This document shows positions 16,131 through 23,566 of a stretch of DNA of 64,000 nucleotides, one piece after another. The stretch is from Paracoccaceae bacterium (GTDB lineage: Bacteria > Pseudomonadota > Alphaproteobacteria > Rhodobacterales > Rhodobacteraceae). The notes under the pieces are model-generated. The model worked only from the letters and a program-made list of their open reading frames with translations. It was not told the DNA's origin and did no database searches. The DNA lies in contig JAIOYF010000001.1 of assembly GCA_021741245.1 (NCBI GenBank), positions 186,001 through 250,000 on the forward strand, written 5' to 3'. Both the position numbers and the translations under genes were made by a program. The number at the start of each line of letters is the position of its first letter. Position 1 is the stretch's first letter.

Positions 16131-17738
16131 GTGAATAATCTGATTTCCCTGTGGTTGGGGCTTTCTGCGGCCAAACGCGTTGTTCTTGTTCTTGCAACTG
16201 TTGGGATGTTTCTGTCCGTTCTTGCCCTCGCCCGGATGGGACAGACCCAAACGCAGGGCCTTCTTTACGCAGGACTCGATTCGCGGTCTGCGGGGGACGT
16301 GATCTCGGCGCTGGATCAGGCGGGTGTCAGCTATGAGGTGCGGGGCGATTCCGTCTATGTGCCTGTGGCCATGCGCGATGCCCTGCGGATGCAGCTTGCG
16401 GCACAGGGCCTGCCAGCCAGTGGCGGGGCAGGGTATGAGCTTTTGGATGGGCTGTCCGGTTTTGGCACCACATCGCAGATGTTCGATGCCGCCTATTGGC
16501 GTGCAAAAGAAGGCGAACTTGCCCGGACGGTTCTTGCCTTGCCACAGATCAAGGCTGCGCGGGTCCACCTTTCTCAGGGGGCTGGATCGGCCTTTACACG
16601 CGGCCAGCACCTTACGGCGAGTGTGACCGTCACGACATATTCCGGCAGCCTGTCGCCCGATCAGGCCAAGGCGCTTCGCCATCTTGTGGCCAGTGCGACG
16701 GGCAATATGAACCCTGACGACGTCTCGGTCATTGATTCCGTGGCAGGACTGATTCCGGGTGATGGCGACCAAAACATGGGGTCCTCGGGCGATGCGCGGG
16801 CCGTGGATATAAAGCGCAATGTTGAGCGGCTTTTGGAAGCAAGGGTTGGTCAGGGCAAGGCGGTGGTCGAGGTGACCGTGGATCTGGTGCGCGACCGCGA
16901 GGCCATTACGGAAAAGCGCATTGATCCGCAAACGCGTGCGGCCATTTCCTCTGAAACCGAGCAGCGGTCAGAAACGTCAAGTTCACAAGACCCGAATGTG
17001 ACGGTTGCCTCGAACCTGCCAAGTGGCGCTGCCGGGGCCGGGTCGGGGGGGCAGAGCCAAAGCTCGCAAAGCCGTGAGCGTGTGAATTTTGAGGTGTCGG
17101 AAACCCAGCGGGAGGTTTTGCGCGAACCGGGCGCGATCCGCCGACTGACGGTTGCTGTCTTGGTCGATGGCCAGCGTGTTGCGGCGGCCGACGGGACAGT
17201 CACTTGGCAACCACGCGACGAAGCTGAACTCACCGACCTGCGAGAGCTTGTTTCCTCTGCCGCCGGGCTGGACGACTCACGGGGGGATGTTTTGACCCTT
17301 AAGTCCATGGAATTTCTGGCCCTTTCGGGTGAGGGAACCTTGGCGGAGGCCAGCATGTTCTCAAGCCTTGGTCCGATTGATACAATGTCGGCCATTCAGC
17401 TTGCTGTGCTTGCGCTGGTCAGTCTTTTGCTTGGTCTTTTTGTCGTGCGTCCGCTCTTGATGCAAAAGCGCGGAGTCGACGCGATGGGGCTGCAAGGTTC
17501 CGGTGCCGCCGCATTGCCAGCCCCCTCTGACGCGCCAATGAGTTTGGGGCTGAATGGCGAGATTGATGATGGGTTTGACCTTCCCTCCATGCCGGTCGTG
17601 AATTTCGACGACTCGGCCATGTTCGGGGGGCCGCCTTCGGATCCGGTCTCGCGATTGCGCAAACTCATTGATGAGCGGCAAACCGAGTCGATCGAAATTT
17701 TGCGAAACTGGATGGAAAAGGAAGAGGAGCGCAGCTGA
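16131..17738 (+). CDS. fliF: Flagellar MS-ring protein FliF
   Basis: FliF forms the membrane ring on which the flagellar basal body and export apparatus are built. It has 535 residues. A GTG start at 16131 sits 7 bases after GGAGG; a nearby ATG is out of frame. There is an N-terminal transmembrane helix (VVLVLATVGMFLSVLALA), the secretin-like YscJ/FliF domain (about 45-220), a long Ser/Gly/Gln-rich linker (about 275-320), and a second transmembrane helix near 430 (LAVLALVSLLLGLFVV). The C-terminal tail, with RLRKLIDERQTESIEILRNW, is the FliG-binding region. It starts a plus-strand operon, and its stop overlaps the start of the next gene. Confidence 0.96.
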   Translation: MNNLISLWLGLSAAKRVVLVLATVGMFLSVLALARMGQTQTQGLLYAGLDSRSAGDVISALDQAGVSYEVRGDSVYVPVAMRDALRMQLAAQGLPASGGAGYELLDGLSGFGTTSQMFDAAYWRAKEGELARTVLALPQIKAARVHLSQGAGSAFTRGQHLTASVTVTTYSGSLSPDQAKALRHLVASATGNMNPDDVSVIDSVAGLIPGDGDQNMGSSGDARAVDIKRNVERLLEARVGQGKAVVEVTVDLVRDREAITEKRIDPQTRAAISSETEQRSETSSSQDPNVTVASNLPSGAAGAGSGGQSQSSQSRERVNFEVSETQREVLREPGAIRRLTVAVLVDGQRVAAADGTVTWQPRDEAELTDLRELVSSAAGLDDSRGDVLTLKSMEFLALSGEGTLAEASMFSSLGPIDTMSAIQLAVLALVSLLLGLFVVRPLLMQKRGVDAMGLQGSGAAALPAPSDAPMSLGLNGEIDDGFDLPSMPVVNFDDSAMFGGPPSDPVSRLRKLIDERQTESIEILRNWMEKEEERS

Positions 17739-18343
17739 TGTCCTTGCTCAAGCTGGAAGTCTTCGAGCATCCCCACCCCGTGATCGCGGGCCAGACTATC
17801 GTCATGCAAGTGTCCGAAATCGAAGATACGCGGCTACAGGCCTATGAAGGCGGCTATACTGCCGGCTGGGAAGATGCCGCAGCGGCAGCGGCACTGGACC
17901 AAGAGCGCATCACCTCTGAACTGGCCAATAACCTGCAAAGGCTGGCTTTCAGCTTTCAAGAGGCGCGATCCCATGTTCTGAAATCGGTTCAGCCCGTGAT
18001 CACCCATCTGGCAACCCAGCTTTTGCCACAGCTTGCGCAAGAGGTCTTGGCGCCGGTTGTGCTGGATACGGTGATGCCCCTGATCGACGAATTGGCGGAT
18101 ACCCCGATCAAGGTCGTCCTGAACCCGTCCGCGCGGGACGCGGTGGAACGGCTTCTGGCGCAGGCGGCTGGGCTGCCCTTGCTGATTGAGGAAGAGCCAA
18201 CGTTGGGAGAGGGCCAAGTCTATCTTCGCCTTGGCGATACCGAACACCGGATTGATCTGGACCAGGCTGTGCGGGACATCACCACGGCAGTGCATGATTT
18301 CTTTGACTATTCAGAAAAGGACACCCGTGATGGACAGGTCTAA
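17738..18343 (+). CDS. fliH: FliH-like flagellar export regulator
   Basis: A 201-residue cytoplasmic protein in the position of FliH, the regulator that links the FliI ATPase to the C-ring. It begins at the ATG overlapping the fliF stop (TGATG). The middle is helical (AYEGGYTAGWEDAAAAAALD with the FliH-type glycine-spaced heptads), and the C-terminal domain (VLNPSARDAVERLLAQAAGL to RIDLDQAVRDITTAV) matches the vacuolar-ATPase-E-like fold of FliH. Sequence similarity to enteric FliH is weak, so context carries much of the assignment. FliI is not in the window. fliN overlaps its 3' end. Confidence 0.75.
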   Translation: MSLLKLEVFEHPHPVIAGQTIVMQVSEIEDTRLQAYEGGYTAGWEDAAAAAALDQERITSELANNLQRLAFSFQEARSHVLKSVQPVITHLATQLLPQLAQEVLAPVVLDTVMPLIDELADTPIKVVLNPSARDAVERLLAQAAGLPLLIEEEPTLGEGQVYLRLGDTEHRIDLDQAVRDITTAVHDFFDYSEKDTRDGQV

Positions 18344-18599
18344 CGAGGAAAACCCCTTTGCGCAGGTGCCGATAGAAATCACGATTTCGGTCGGCAGGGC
18401 GCGGCCTTTGGTCCGCGATCTGCTGCAACTGCGCCAAGACGCGATATTGCCGCTTGATCGCAGGGTCGAAGACCCGGTGGAACTTTATATCGGCGACCGG
18501 CTGATTGCGCGGGGCGAATTGCAGGAACTTGAGGGCGATCAGGCCGGGCAATTGGCGGTCCGACTGACCGAAGTCGCCAATTTGCGCAGCGGCCTTTAG
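18330..18599 (+). CDS. fliN: Flagellar C-ring protein FliN (short form)
   Basis: FliN is the switch-complex subunit at the base of the flagellar C-ring. The start is the ATG at 18330 (MDRSNEENPFAQVPIEITIS), 14 bases inside fliH, with AAGGA upstream; the longer frame from 18186 is a shadow of fliH. The product is only 89 residues, against about 110-140 in enterics, and consists essentially of one SpoA domain (ITISVGRARPLVRDLLQLRQ through ELYIGDRLIARGELQ). The N-terminal extension of the family is absent. It is co-transcribed with fliF, fliH and fliP. Confidence 0.88.
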   Translation: MDRSNEENPFAQVPIEITISVGRARPLVRDLLQLRQDAILPLDRRVEDPVELYIGDRLIARGELQELEGDQAGQLAVRLTEVANLRSGL

Positions 18600-18608
18600 G
18601 GGGCGGAT

Positions 18609-19331
18609 GTGCGGCTTATCCCCCTAGCAGCGCTGATCCTTTGCCTTGCCGCCGGGCCGCTTTTTGCACAAGAGCTGACCCTCTCTTTTGGCGACGGACC
18701 CTCAGTTGCAGCGCGGTCGATCCAGCTGATCTTGTTGCTTTCGGTCCTTAGTCTGGCACCGGGTCTTGTTGTGATGGTGACCTGTTTTCCCTTTGTGGTC
18801 ACAGTCTTGTCGATCTTGCGGCAGGCTATCGGTCTGCAACAGGCCCCGCCGAACATGCTGATCGTCAGCCTTGCCTTGTTCTTGACGTGGTATGTCATGG
18901 ACCCCGTCTTTACCGAGGCCTGGCTAAAAGGGATCGGCCCGCTCAGCCGGGAAGAGATTGATCTGAACAGCGCGATTGTTCAGACCCTTGCGCCTTTTCG
19001 CGCCTTCATGGCCGCCCGCCTTGATGCCGATACTTTCGCGCATCTCGCCCAACTTCGCCCTGATCCGATGCCCGCCAATCTGCCAGACGCGCCGCTTTCG
19101 GTCTTGGTGCCCTCGTTCATGCTGTCGGAAATCAAACTGGCGTTTCAGATCGGCTTTCTGGTCTTTTTGCCGTTTTTGATCATCGACCTCGTGGTTGCCG
19201 CAGTCCTGATGTCGATGGGAATGATGATGGTGCCCCCGGCCATCGTCTCTTTGCCCTTTAAGCTCGCGTTTTTTGTTGTCGCTGACGGGTGGAGCCTGAT
19301 CGCCTCTGCCCTTGTGCGTTCGTATCTTTGA
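18609..19331 (+). CDS. fliP: Flagellar export gate protein FliP
   Basis: FliP is the core protein of the flagellar type III export gate in the inner membrane. It has 240 residues and starts with GTG at 18609 (an ATG two bases earlier is out of frame). The signal peptide RLIPLAALILCLAAGPLFAQ is characteristic of FliP. The family signatures follow: TCFPFVVTVLSILRQAIGLQ near 60, TEAWLKGIGPLSREEIDL near 100, and the strongly conserved block VPSFMLSEIKLAFQIGFLVF to PPAIVSLPFKLAFFV. It is the last gene of the fliF operon; fliQ, fliR and flhB are not adjacent. Confidence 0.96.
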   Translation: MRLIPLAALILCLAAGPLFAQELTLSFGDGPSVAARSIQLILLLSVLSLAPGLVVMVTCFPFVVTVLSILRQAIGLQQAPPNMLIVSLALFLTWYVMDPVFTEAWLKGIGPLSREEIDLNSAIVQTLAPFRAFMAARLDADTFAHLAQLRPDPMPANLPDAPLSVLVPSFMLSEIKLAFQIGFLVFLPFLIIDLVVAAVLMSMGMMMVPPAIVSLPFKLAFFVVADGWSLIASALVRSYL

Positions 19332-19382
19332 GGGGACAAACAAGGACTTGGCCAAGCACGTTTGCCGACCGTCTTGGTCGTG

Positions 19383-19940
19383 TCAGTGAGACGACGCGCC
19401 ATCCCGCAGGGCCGACAAAATGGCCTTGGCGCTGTCGCTATCCCATTCGGCATCGCCGATAAGGCGGGCGATTTCCTGCCCCTCAGGATTGACGATCAGC
19501 GTCACGGGAAGACCGATCACATGGGCCGCGCGGGCAAAATCCGACGACGGGTCACGCAAGATCGGCAAGGTTTGAATTTCAGCCGTCTTGTAGAATTTCT
19601 CAATCCCAGTCAGGGCGTTGCGGCCTGTTGCCACGGGCAGAACGGCGATGTCTGGCATGGCTTGCTGCAGGCGATCAAGCGACGGCATCTCATGCCGACA
19701 GGGGGCACACCACGTGGCCCAAAAATTCAAGACAACCCATTTTCCACGATAGGTCGACAGAGCGTGCTCCGCATCATTGGCATCCAGCAAAATTGCATCA
19801 GGCAGCGTGACAGCCTCTGAATGAAAGCCAAGTTTCTTCATGTCGCCATCACGCAGCGCGGCCGCGTCATCATTCGCGAGGCTCGGATTTGCACCAAGGA
19901 CCAAGGCCGTATAAAGAACGACAAGAATTTTCCGCAGCAT
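19383..19940 (-). CDS. TlpA-like periplasmic thiol-disulfide oxidoreductase
   Basis: This thioredoxin-fold protein, anchored in or exported through the inner membrane, probably reduces cysteines of cytochrome or periplasmic proteins. It starts at ATG 19940 after a near-perfect CGGAGGTGAT; the longer frame upstream runs over the argH start. The protein has 185 residues: an N-terminal signal or anchor ([18 protein letters not shown]), then a TlpA/ResA-type domain with the active site [14 protein letters not shown] (about 75-88) and the cis-proline region [15 protein letters not shown]. It diverges from argH, an arrangement I associate with Rhodobacteraceae, and converges with fliP. Confidence 0.88.
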   Translation of the reverse strand: MLRKILVVLYTALVLGANPSLANDDAAALRDGDMKKLGFHSEAVTLPDAILLDANDAEHALSTYRGKWVVLNFWATWCAPCRHEMPSLDRLQQAMPDIAVLPVATGRNALTGIEKFYKTAEIQTLPILRDPSSDFARAAHVIGLPVTLIVNPEGQEIARLIGDAEWDSDSAKAILSALRDGASSH

Positions 19941-19962
19941 ATCACCTCCGAAGGCCGCATCC

Positions 19963-21372
19963 ATGACCGCATCCCCAAAGTCCAATACCGCCAACCAAAT
20001 GTGGGGCGGGCGTTTCGCCGAAGGGCCGGATGCCATCATGACGGCGATCAACGCCTCCATCGGCTTCGACCGGCGGCTCTACGCACAGGATATTGCAGGC
20101 TCGCGGGCCCATGCGGCGATGCTGGCCGCGACAGGCATCCTTAGCAGTAGCGATGCCGAGGCGATCGGGGAAGGCCTCCTCACCGTCTTGTCAGAAATCG
20201 AGGCCGGAAATTTCAATTTCCGCATCGATCTTGAAGATATCCACATGAATGTGGAGGCGCGGTTGCGTGATCTGATCGGCCCGACCGCAGGTCGGTTGCA
20301 CACCGCCCGTTCGCGGAACGATCAGGTGGCCGTCGATTTCCGGCTCTGGGTGCGCGACCAGTGTGATGCTGCAATCAACGGTCTGACCGCCCTGATGCAG
20401 GCCTTTGTGGGTCAGGCCGAGGCCGGGGCCGATTGGGTCATGCCCGGCTTTACCCATTTGCAGACCGCCCAACCCGTGACTTGGGGCCACCACATGATGG
20501 CCTATGTCGAGATGTTTGCCCGTGATCGGGCGCGGTTTGAAGATGCCCGCCGCCGCATGAACGAATGCCCGCTTGGGGCGGCGGCACTGGCGGGCACGTC
20601 ATTCCCCATCGACCGCCATGCCACGGCGAAGGCCCTTGGGTTTGACCGCCCGACGGCAAACAGCCTTGATTCGGTCAGCGACCGCGATTTCGCCTTGGAG
20701 TTTCTGTCAGCCTCCAGCATCTGTGCCATGCATCTCAGCCGCTTTGCCGAGGAATTGGTGATCTGGTCCTCGGCGCAATTCCGCTTTGTCCGCCTGTCAG
20801 ACAAATGGACGACCGGGTCTTCGATCATGCCGCAAAAGAAAAACCCTGATGCGGCGGAGCTGTTGCGCGCAAAGATCGGGCGGATTCTGGGGGCGACGGT
20901 GGCGCTGTTTACCGTGATGAAGGGCCTGCCGCTGACCTATTCCAAGGATATGCAAGAAGACAAGGAACAGGTCTTTGATGCCGCCGATACGCTTATGCTT
21001 GGCTTGGCGGCGATGACGGGGATGGTGTCAGACATGACCGCCAATCGTGATAGCCTTGCGGCCTCGGCCTCATCAGGGTTTTCGACAGCCACAGATCTGG
21101 CGGATTGGCTGGTGCGGGAACTGGGCTTGCCGTTCCGCGAGGCCCATCACGTCACCGGAACCCTTGTGGCCATGGCCGAGGCCAGTGCGCGCGATCTGCC
21201 CGACCTGACACTGGACGAGATGAAATCGGTTCATGACGGCATTCGTCCCGATGTTTTCGACGTGCTTGGTGTGGAAAACTCCATACGGTCACGGGTGTCA
21301 TATGGGGGCACTGCGCCGGAACAAGTGCGCGCACAGGTGGCGCGATGGAAAAATTTGCTTGGCTTGGACTGA
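19963..21372 (+). CDS. argH: Argininosuccinate lyase ArgH
   Basis: ArgH cleaves argininosuccinate to arginine and fumarate, the last step of arginine synthesis, in the cytoplasm. It has 469 residues, a normal length. The superfamily signature [16 protein letters not shown] lies at about 285, with the catalytic Ser at its start. Other conserved blocks are [14 protein letters not shown] near the N-terminus, [20 protein letters not shown] near 110 and [20 protein letters not shown] near 160. It precedes the small lipoprotein genes and lysA. An out-of-frame ATG near its 3' end starts a possible small ORF. Confidence 0.97.
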   Translation: MTASPKSNTANQMWGGRFAEGPDAIMTAINASIGFDRRLYAQDIAGSRAHAAMLAATGILSSSDAEAIGEGLLTVLSEIEAGNFNFRIDLEDIHMNVEARLRDLIGPTAGRLHTARSRNDQVAVDFRLWVRDQCDAAINGLTALMQAFVGQAEAGADWVMPGFTHLQTAQPVTWGHHMMAYVEMFARDRARFEDARRRMNECPLGAAALAGTSFPIDRHATAKALGFDRPTANSLDSVSDRDFALEFLSASSICAMHLSRFAEELVIWSSAQFRFVRLSDKWTTGSSIMPQKKNPDAAELLRAKIGRILGATVALFTVMKGLPLTYSKDMQEDKEQVFDAADTLMLGLAAMTGMVSDMTANRDSLAASASSGFSTATDLADWLVRELGLPFREAHHVTGTLVAMAEASARDLPDLTLDEMKSVHDGIRPDVFDVLGVENSIRSRVSYGGTAPEQVRAQVARWKNLLGLD

Positions 21373-21491
21373 TCTTCGTCTCTACGCTGTTGGGGCTGTC
21401 TGTCTGTGTCATGACCTCAGGTGCAGGGGTCAAGCCTAGGGTTTGTGGTCTTGGGCGTGCAGAGGTTTCTATGCGCCCCAGTCCAGCGTAG
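21345..21491 (+). CDS. Possible small membrane protein overlapping argH 3' end
   Basis: A 48-residue frame, out of frame with argH and starting 28 bases before its stop, reads [20 protein letters not shown] followed by [16 protein letters not shown]. The hydrophobic stretch and leucines before a cysteine suggest a signal or single-span segment. The ribosome-binding site is weak and the overlap with argH is large, so it may be chance. It is recorded because the same interval holds two clearer tiny lipoproteins. Confidence 0.3.
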   Translation: MEKFAWLGLIFVSTLLGLSVCVMTSGAGVKPRVCGLGRAEVSMRPSPA

Positions 21492-21499
21492 GAGTTTTG

Positions 21500-21652
21500 A
21501 TGCGCTGCATTTTCGTCTTGCTGATCTTGCCGCTTTTTGGGTGCGCCGATCCGCGCTTGACTGCGGGGATCAGCATCGGTGCGGGCGGCGTGAGCGTGAC
21601 GCCGTCGGTATCAGGTCGTCTCGGCGGTGTCGGCGTTTCTATCAGTCCATGA
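21500..21652 (+). CDS. Small lipoprotein, glycine/serine-rich
   Basis: A 50-residue product with an excellent AGGAG 6 bases before ATG 21500. MRCIFVLLILPLFGCADPRL has a hydrophobic core and the lipobox LFGC, so the mature protein starts at Cys15. The rest is a short repetitive Gly/Ser/Val stretch (SIGAGGVSVTPSVSGRLGG), which looks like a membrane-associated beta or amyloid-like tail. No function is known to me. It lies in the argH-lysA interval with a second mini-lipoprotein 7 bases downstream. Confidence 0.6.
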   Translation: MRCIFVLLILPLFGCADPRLTAGISIGAGGVSVTPSVSGRLGGVGVSISP

Positions 21653-21659
21653 GGGATTT

Positions 21660-21788
21660 ATGCGATATATACTGATCTTGGGGGTGCTTATGCTTGGTGC
21701 CTGTGGTGCGGATGGGCCGCCAGAGCGGCCAACGAAAACCGGCATCGCATTGTCGGGTGAGGTGCAAATGGGCGTTCGATCAAACTGA
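21660..21788 (+). CDS. LptM-like mini-lipoprotein upstream of lysA
   Basis: A 42-residue lipoprotein: MRYILILGVLMLGACGADGP has the lipobox LGAC and matures at Cys15, continuing with PERPTKTGIALSGEV. The CGxxGPxxxP start and the position upstream of lysA recall LptM (YifL), the small lipoprotein that helps the LptD outer-membrane translocon fold in E. coli and whose gene is also near dapF/lysA. That identification is inference from size, motif and place. GAGGGA precedes the ATG closely. Confidence 0.55.
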   Translation: MRYILILGVLMLGACGADGPPERPTKTGIALSGEVQMGVRSN

Positions 21789-21848
21789 CGCCCTGTTCGC
21801 CCCTGAAAGTCGCGCTAGCTTCGATTCTGGATAAGGAAAAGGGTCAAG

Positions 21849-22166
21849 ATGTCGGTTCTTCGCATGGTCTATCTGATGCTTGCCCTTTGGGGGGCAATTC
21901 ATCCGATGTATTGGTTCGTGTCCTATATGCGTGAAACAGGCACGGGCCTGTCTGGCCTGATTGATGCGTGGTATGTGAATGCATCGACCACAGGGCTGAC
22001 GTGGGATCTGACGATTGCCGCGATTGCGCTGACGATCTGGATTTTGGCGGAAACGGTCACGCGCAAGAATTGGCTGGCCCTGATCGCCATTCCGGCCACA
22101 TTTTGCATAGGCGTCAGCTGCGGCCTGCCACTTTATCTGTTCTTGCGCACGCGGCCTGTCACCTGA
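21849..22166 (+). CDS. DUF2834 family membrane protein
   Basis: A 105-residue integral membrane protein with three hydrophobic segments (VYLMLALWGAIHPMYWFV, LTIAAIALTIWILAET and LIAIPATFCIGVSCGLPLYL). The DUF2834 hallmarks are the GAIHPMYW near the first helix, TWDLTIAAIA in the second, and VSCGLPLYLFLR at the end. The function of the family is unknown. It is co-directional with argH and lysA, spaced 60 bases from the mini-lipoprotein and 105 from lysA. Confidence 0.75.
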   Translation: MSVLRMVYLMLALWGAIHPMYWFVSYMRETGTGLSGLIDAWYVNASTTGLTWDLTIAAIALTIWILAETVTRKNWLALIAIPATFCIGVSCGLPLYLFLRTRPVT

Positions 22167-22271
22167 TCACAGCGGTTTGCGGCTTTTGGCCAGCAAATGA
22201 CCGAAGCGATTTGAATTTGTCGCGGGCTTTGGCTAGAGGCAGGGGCGCAGATCAATCAAGGTGAATGGGCC

Positions 22272-23537
22272 ATGGACCACTTTCTTTATCGCGACGGTCA
22301 GTTGCATGCCGAAGATGTGGCGGTCCGTGATATCGCGGCGACCATCGGCACCCCGTTTTATTGCTATTCTGCGGCCACGTTGACCCGCCACTATCACCTT
22401 TTCACCGAAGCACTGTCGCCGCTGCCCCATATGGTGTGCTTTGCGATCAAATCCCTGTCCAATCTGGCGGTTTTGAAACTGTTGGGGGATCTGGGGGCGG
22501 GCATGGATGTTGTTTCGGGTGGCGAATACCGCCGTGCCCTTGCGGCGGGTATTCCGGGGGATCGGATCGTGTTTTCCGGCGTTGGCAAAACGCGCGAAGA
22601 GATGCGCCTTGCCCTGACCGGGGGTATCCGGCAGTTCAATGTGGAATCGGAACCCGAGATGCGGGCCCTGTCCGAAGTTGCCACTTCCCTTGGCCTGCGC
22701 GCCCCCATCACGATCAGGGTCAATCCTGATGTGGATGCAAAGACCCATGAAAAGATTGCCACGGGCAAAAGTGAGAACAAGTTCGGCATTCCTATTGCGC
22801 GTGCATCCGAGGTTTACGCCGAAGCCGCCCGCCTGCCCGGGTTGGAGGTGATCGGCATCGATGTGCACATCGGCAGCCAGTTGACCGACCTTGCGCCCTT
22901 TGAGCAAGCCTATCTGAAGGTGGCCGACCTTACCCGCCGGTTGCGCAGCGAGGGGCACACGATCAGCCGCCTTGATCTGGGCGGTGGTCTGGGCATTCCC
23001 TATGCCCGATCAAATGAGGCACCGCCCCTGCCCATGGATTACGGCGCGCTGATCAAGCGGACCGTGGGCGATCTGGGGGTTGAGGTTGAAATTGAACCGG
23101 GCCGCCTGATTTCTGGCAATGCGGGCATCCTTGTGTCCTCGGTCATCTATGTAAAGAACGGCGAAGGCCGCGACTTTCTGATCGTTGATGCGGCCATGAA
23201 CGATCTGGTCCGTCCGTCGATGTATGGCGCGCATCACGATATCATCGCGGTCGAAGAACCCGCGCCGGGTGTCGATGCAAGGGTTTTTGATGTTGTCGGT
23301 CCGGTCTGCGAAACCGGTGACACCTTTGCCAAGGCCCGCCCGGTTGCCCCGCTGGGCGAAGGGGACTTGATCGCCTTTCGCTCGGCTGGCGCTTATGGCG
23401 CGGTCATGGCCTCGGAATACAACAGCCGACCCCTTGTTCCGGAAGTTTTGGTCAAAGGGGATCACTTCGCTGTCATCCGGGCACGTCCGACCTTTGACGA
23501 AATGCTTTCCCGCGATACCATTCCAGAATGGTTGTGA
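22272..23537 (+). CDS. lysA: Diaminopimelate decarboxylase LysA
   Basis: LysA decarboxylates meso-diaminopimelate to L-lysine with pyridoxal phosphate, the final step of lysine synthesis. It has 421 residues. The start at ATG 22272 has AAGGTGA upstream. The PLP lysine is Lys60 in VCFAIKSLSNLAVLKLL; the barrel continues with HIGSQLTD near 200, the phosphate-binding EPGRLISGNAG near 276, and the CETGDTFAK motif near 345, whose Cys and Glu reach into the partner subunit. It is followed after about 30 bases by the TIGR02302 gene, a conserved arrangement in alphaproteobacteria. Confidence 0.97.
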   Translation: MDHFLYRDGQLHAEDVAVRDIAATIGTPFYCYSAATLTRHYHLFTEALSPLPHMVCFAIKSLSNLAVLKLLGDLGAGMDVVSGGEYRRALAAGIPGDRIVFSGVGKTREEMRLALTGGIRQFNVESEPEMRALSEVATSLGLRAPITIRVNPDVDAKTHEKIATGKSENKFGIPIARASEVYAEAARLPGLEVIGIDVHIGSQLTDLAPFEQAYLKVADLTRRLRSEGHTISRLDLGGGLGIPYARSNEAPPLPMDYGALIKRTVGDLGVEVEIEPGRLISGNAGILVSSVIYVKNGEGRDFLIVDAAMNDLVRPSMYGAHHDIIAVEEPAPGVDARVFDVVGPVCETGDTFAKARPVAPLGEGDLIAFRSAGAYGAVMASEYNSRPLVPEVLVKGDHFAVIRARPTFDEMLSRDTIPEWL

Positions 23538-23566
23538 CTCGTCGTCCAGCCTTACGAAAGGTTGGC

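Noticed and set aside
22167-22271. Lysine riboswitch upstream of lysA
   Set aside because: The interval is only 105 bases, too short for a lysine riboswitch, and shows no matching stems.
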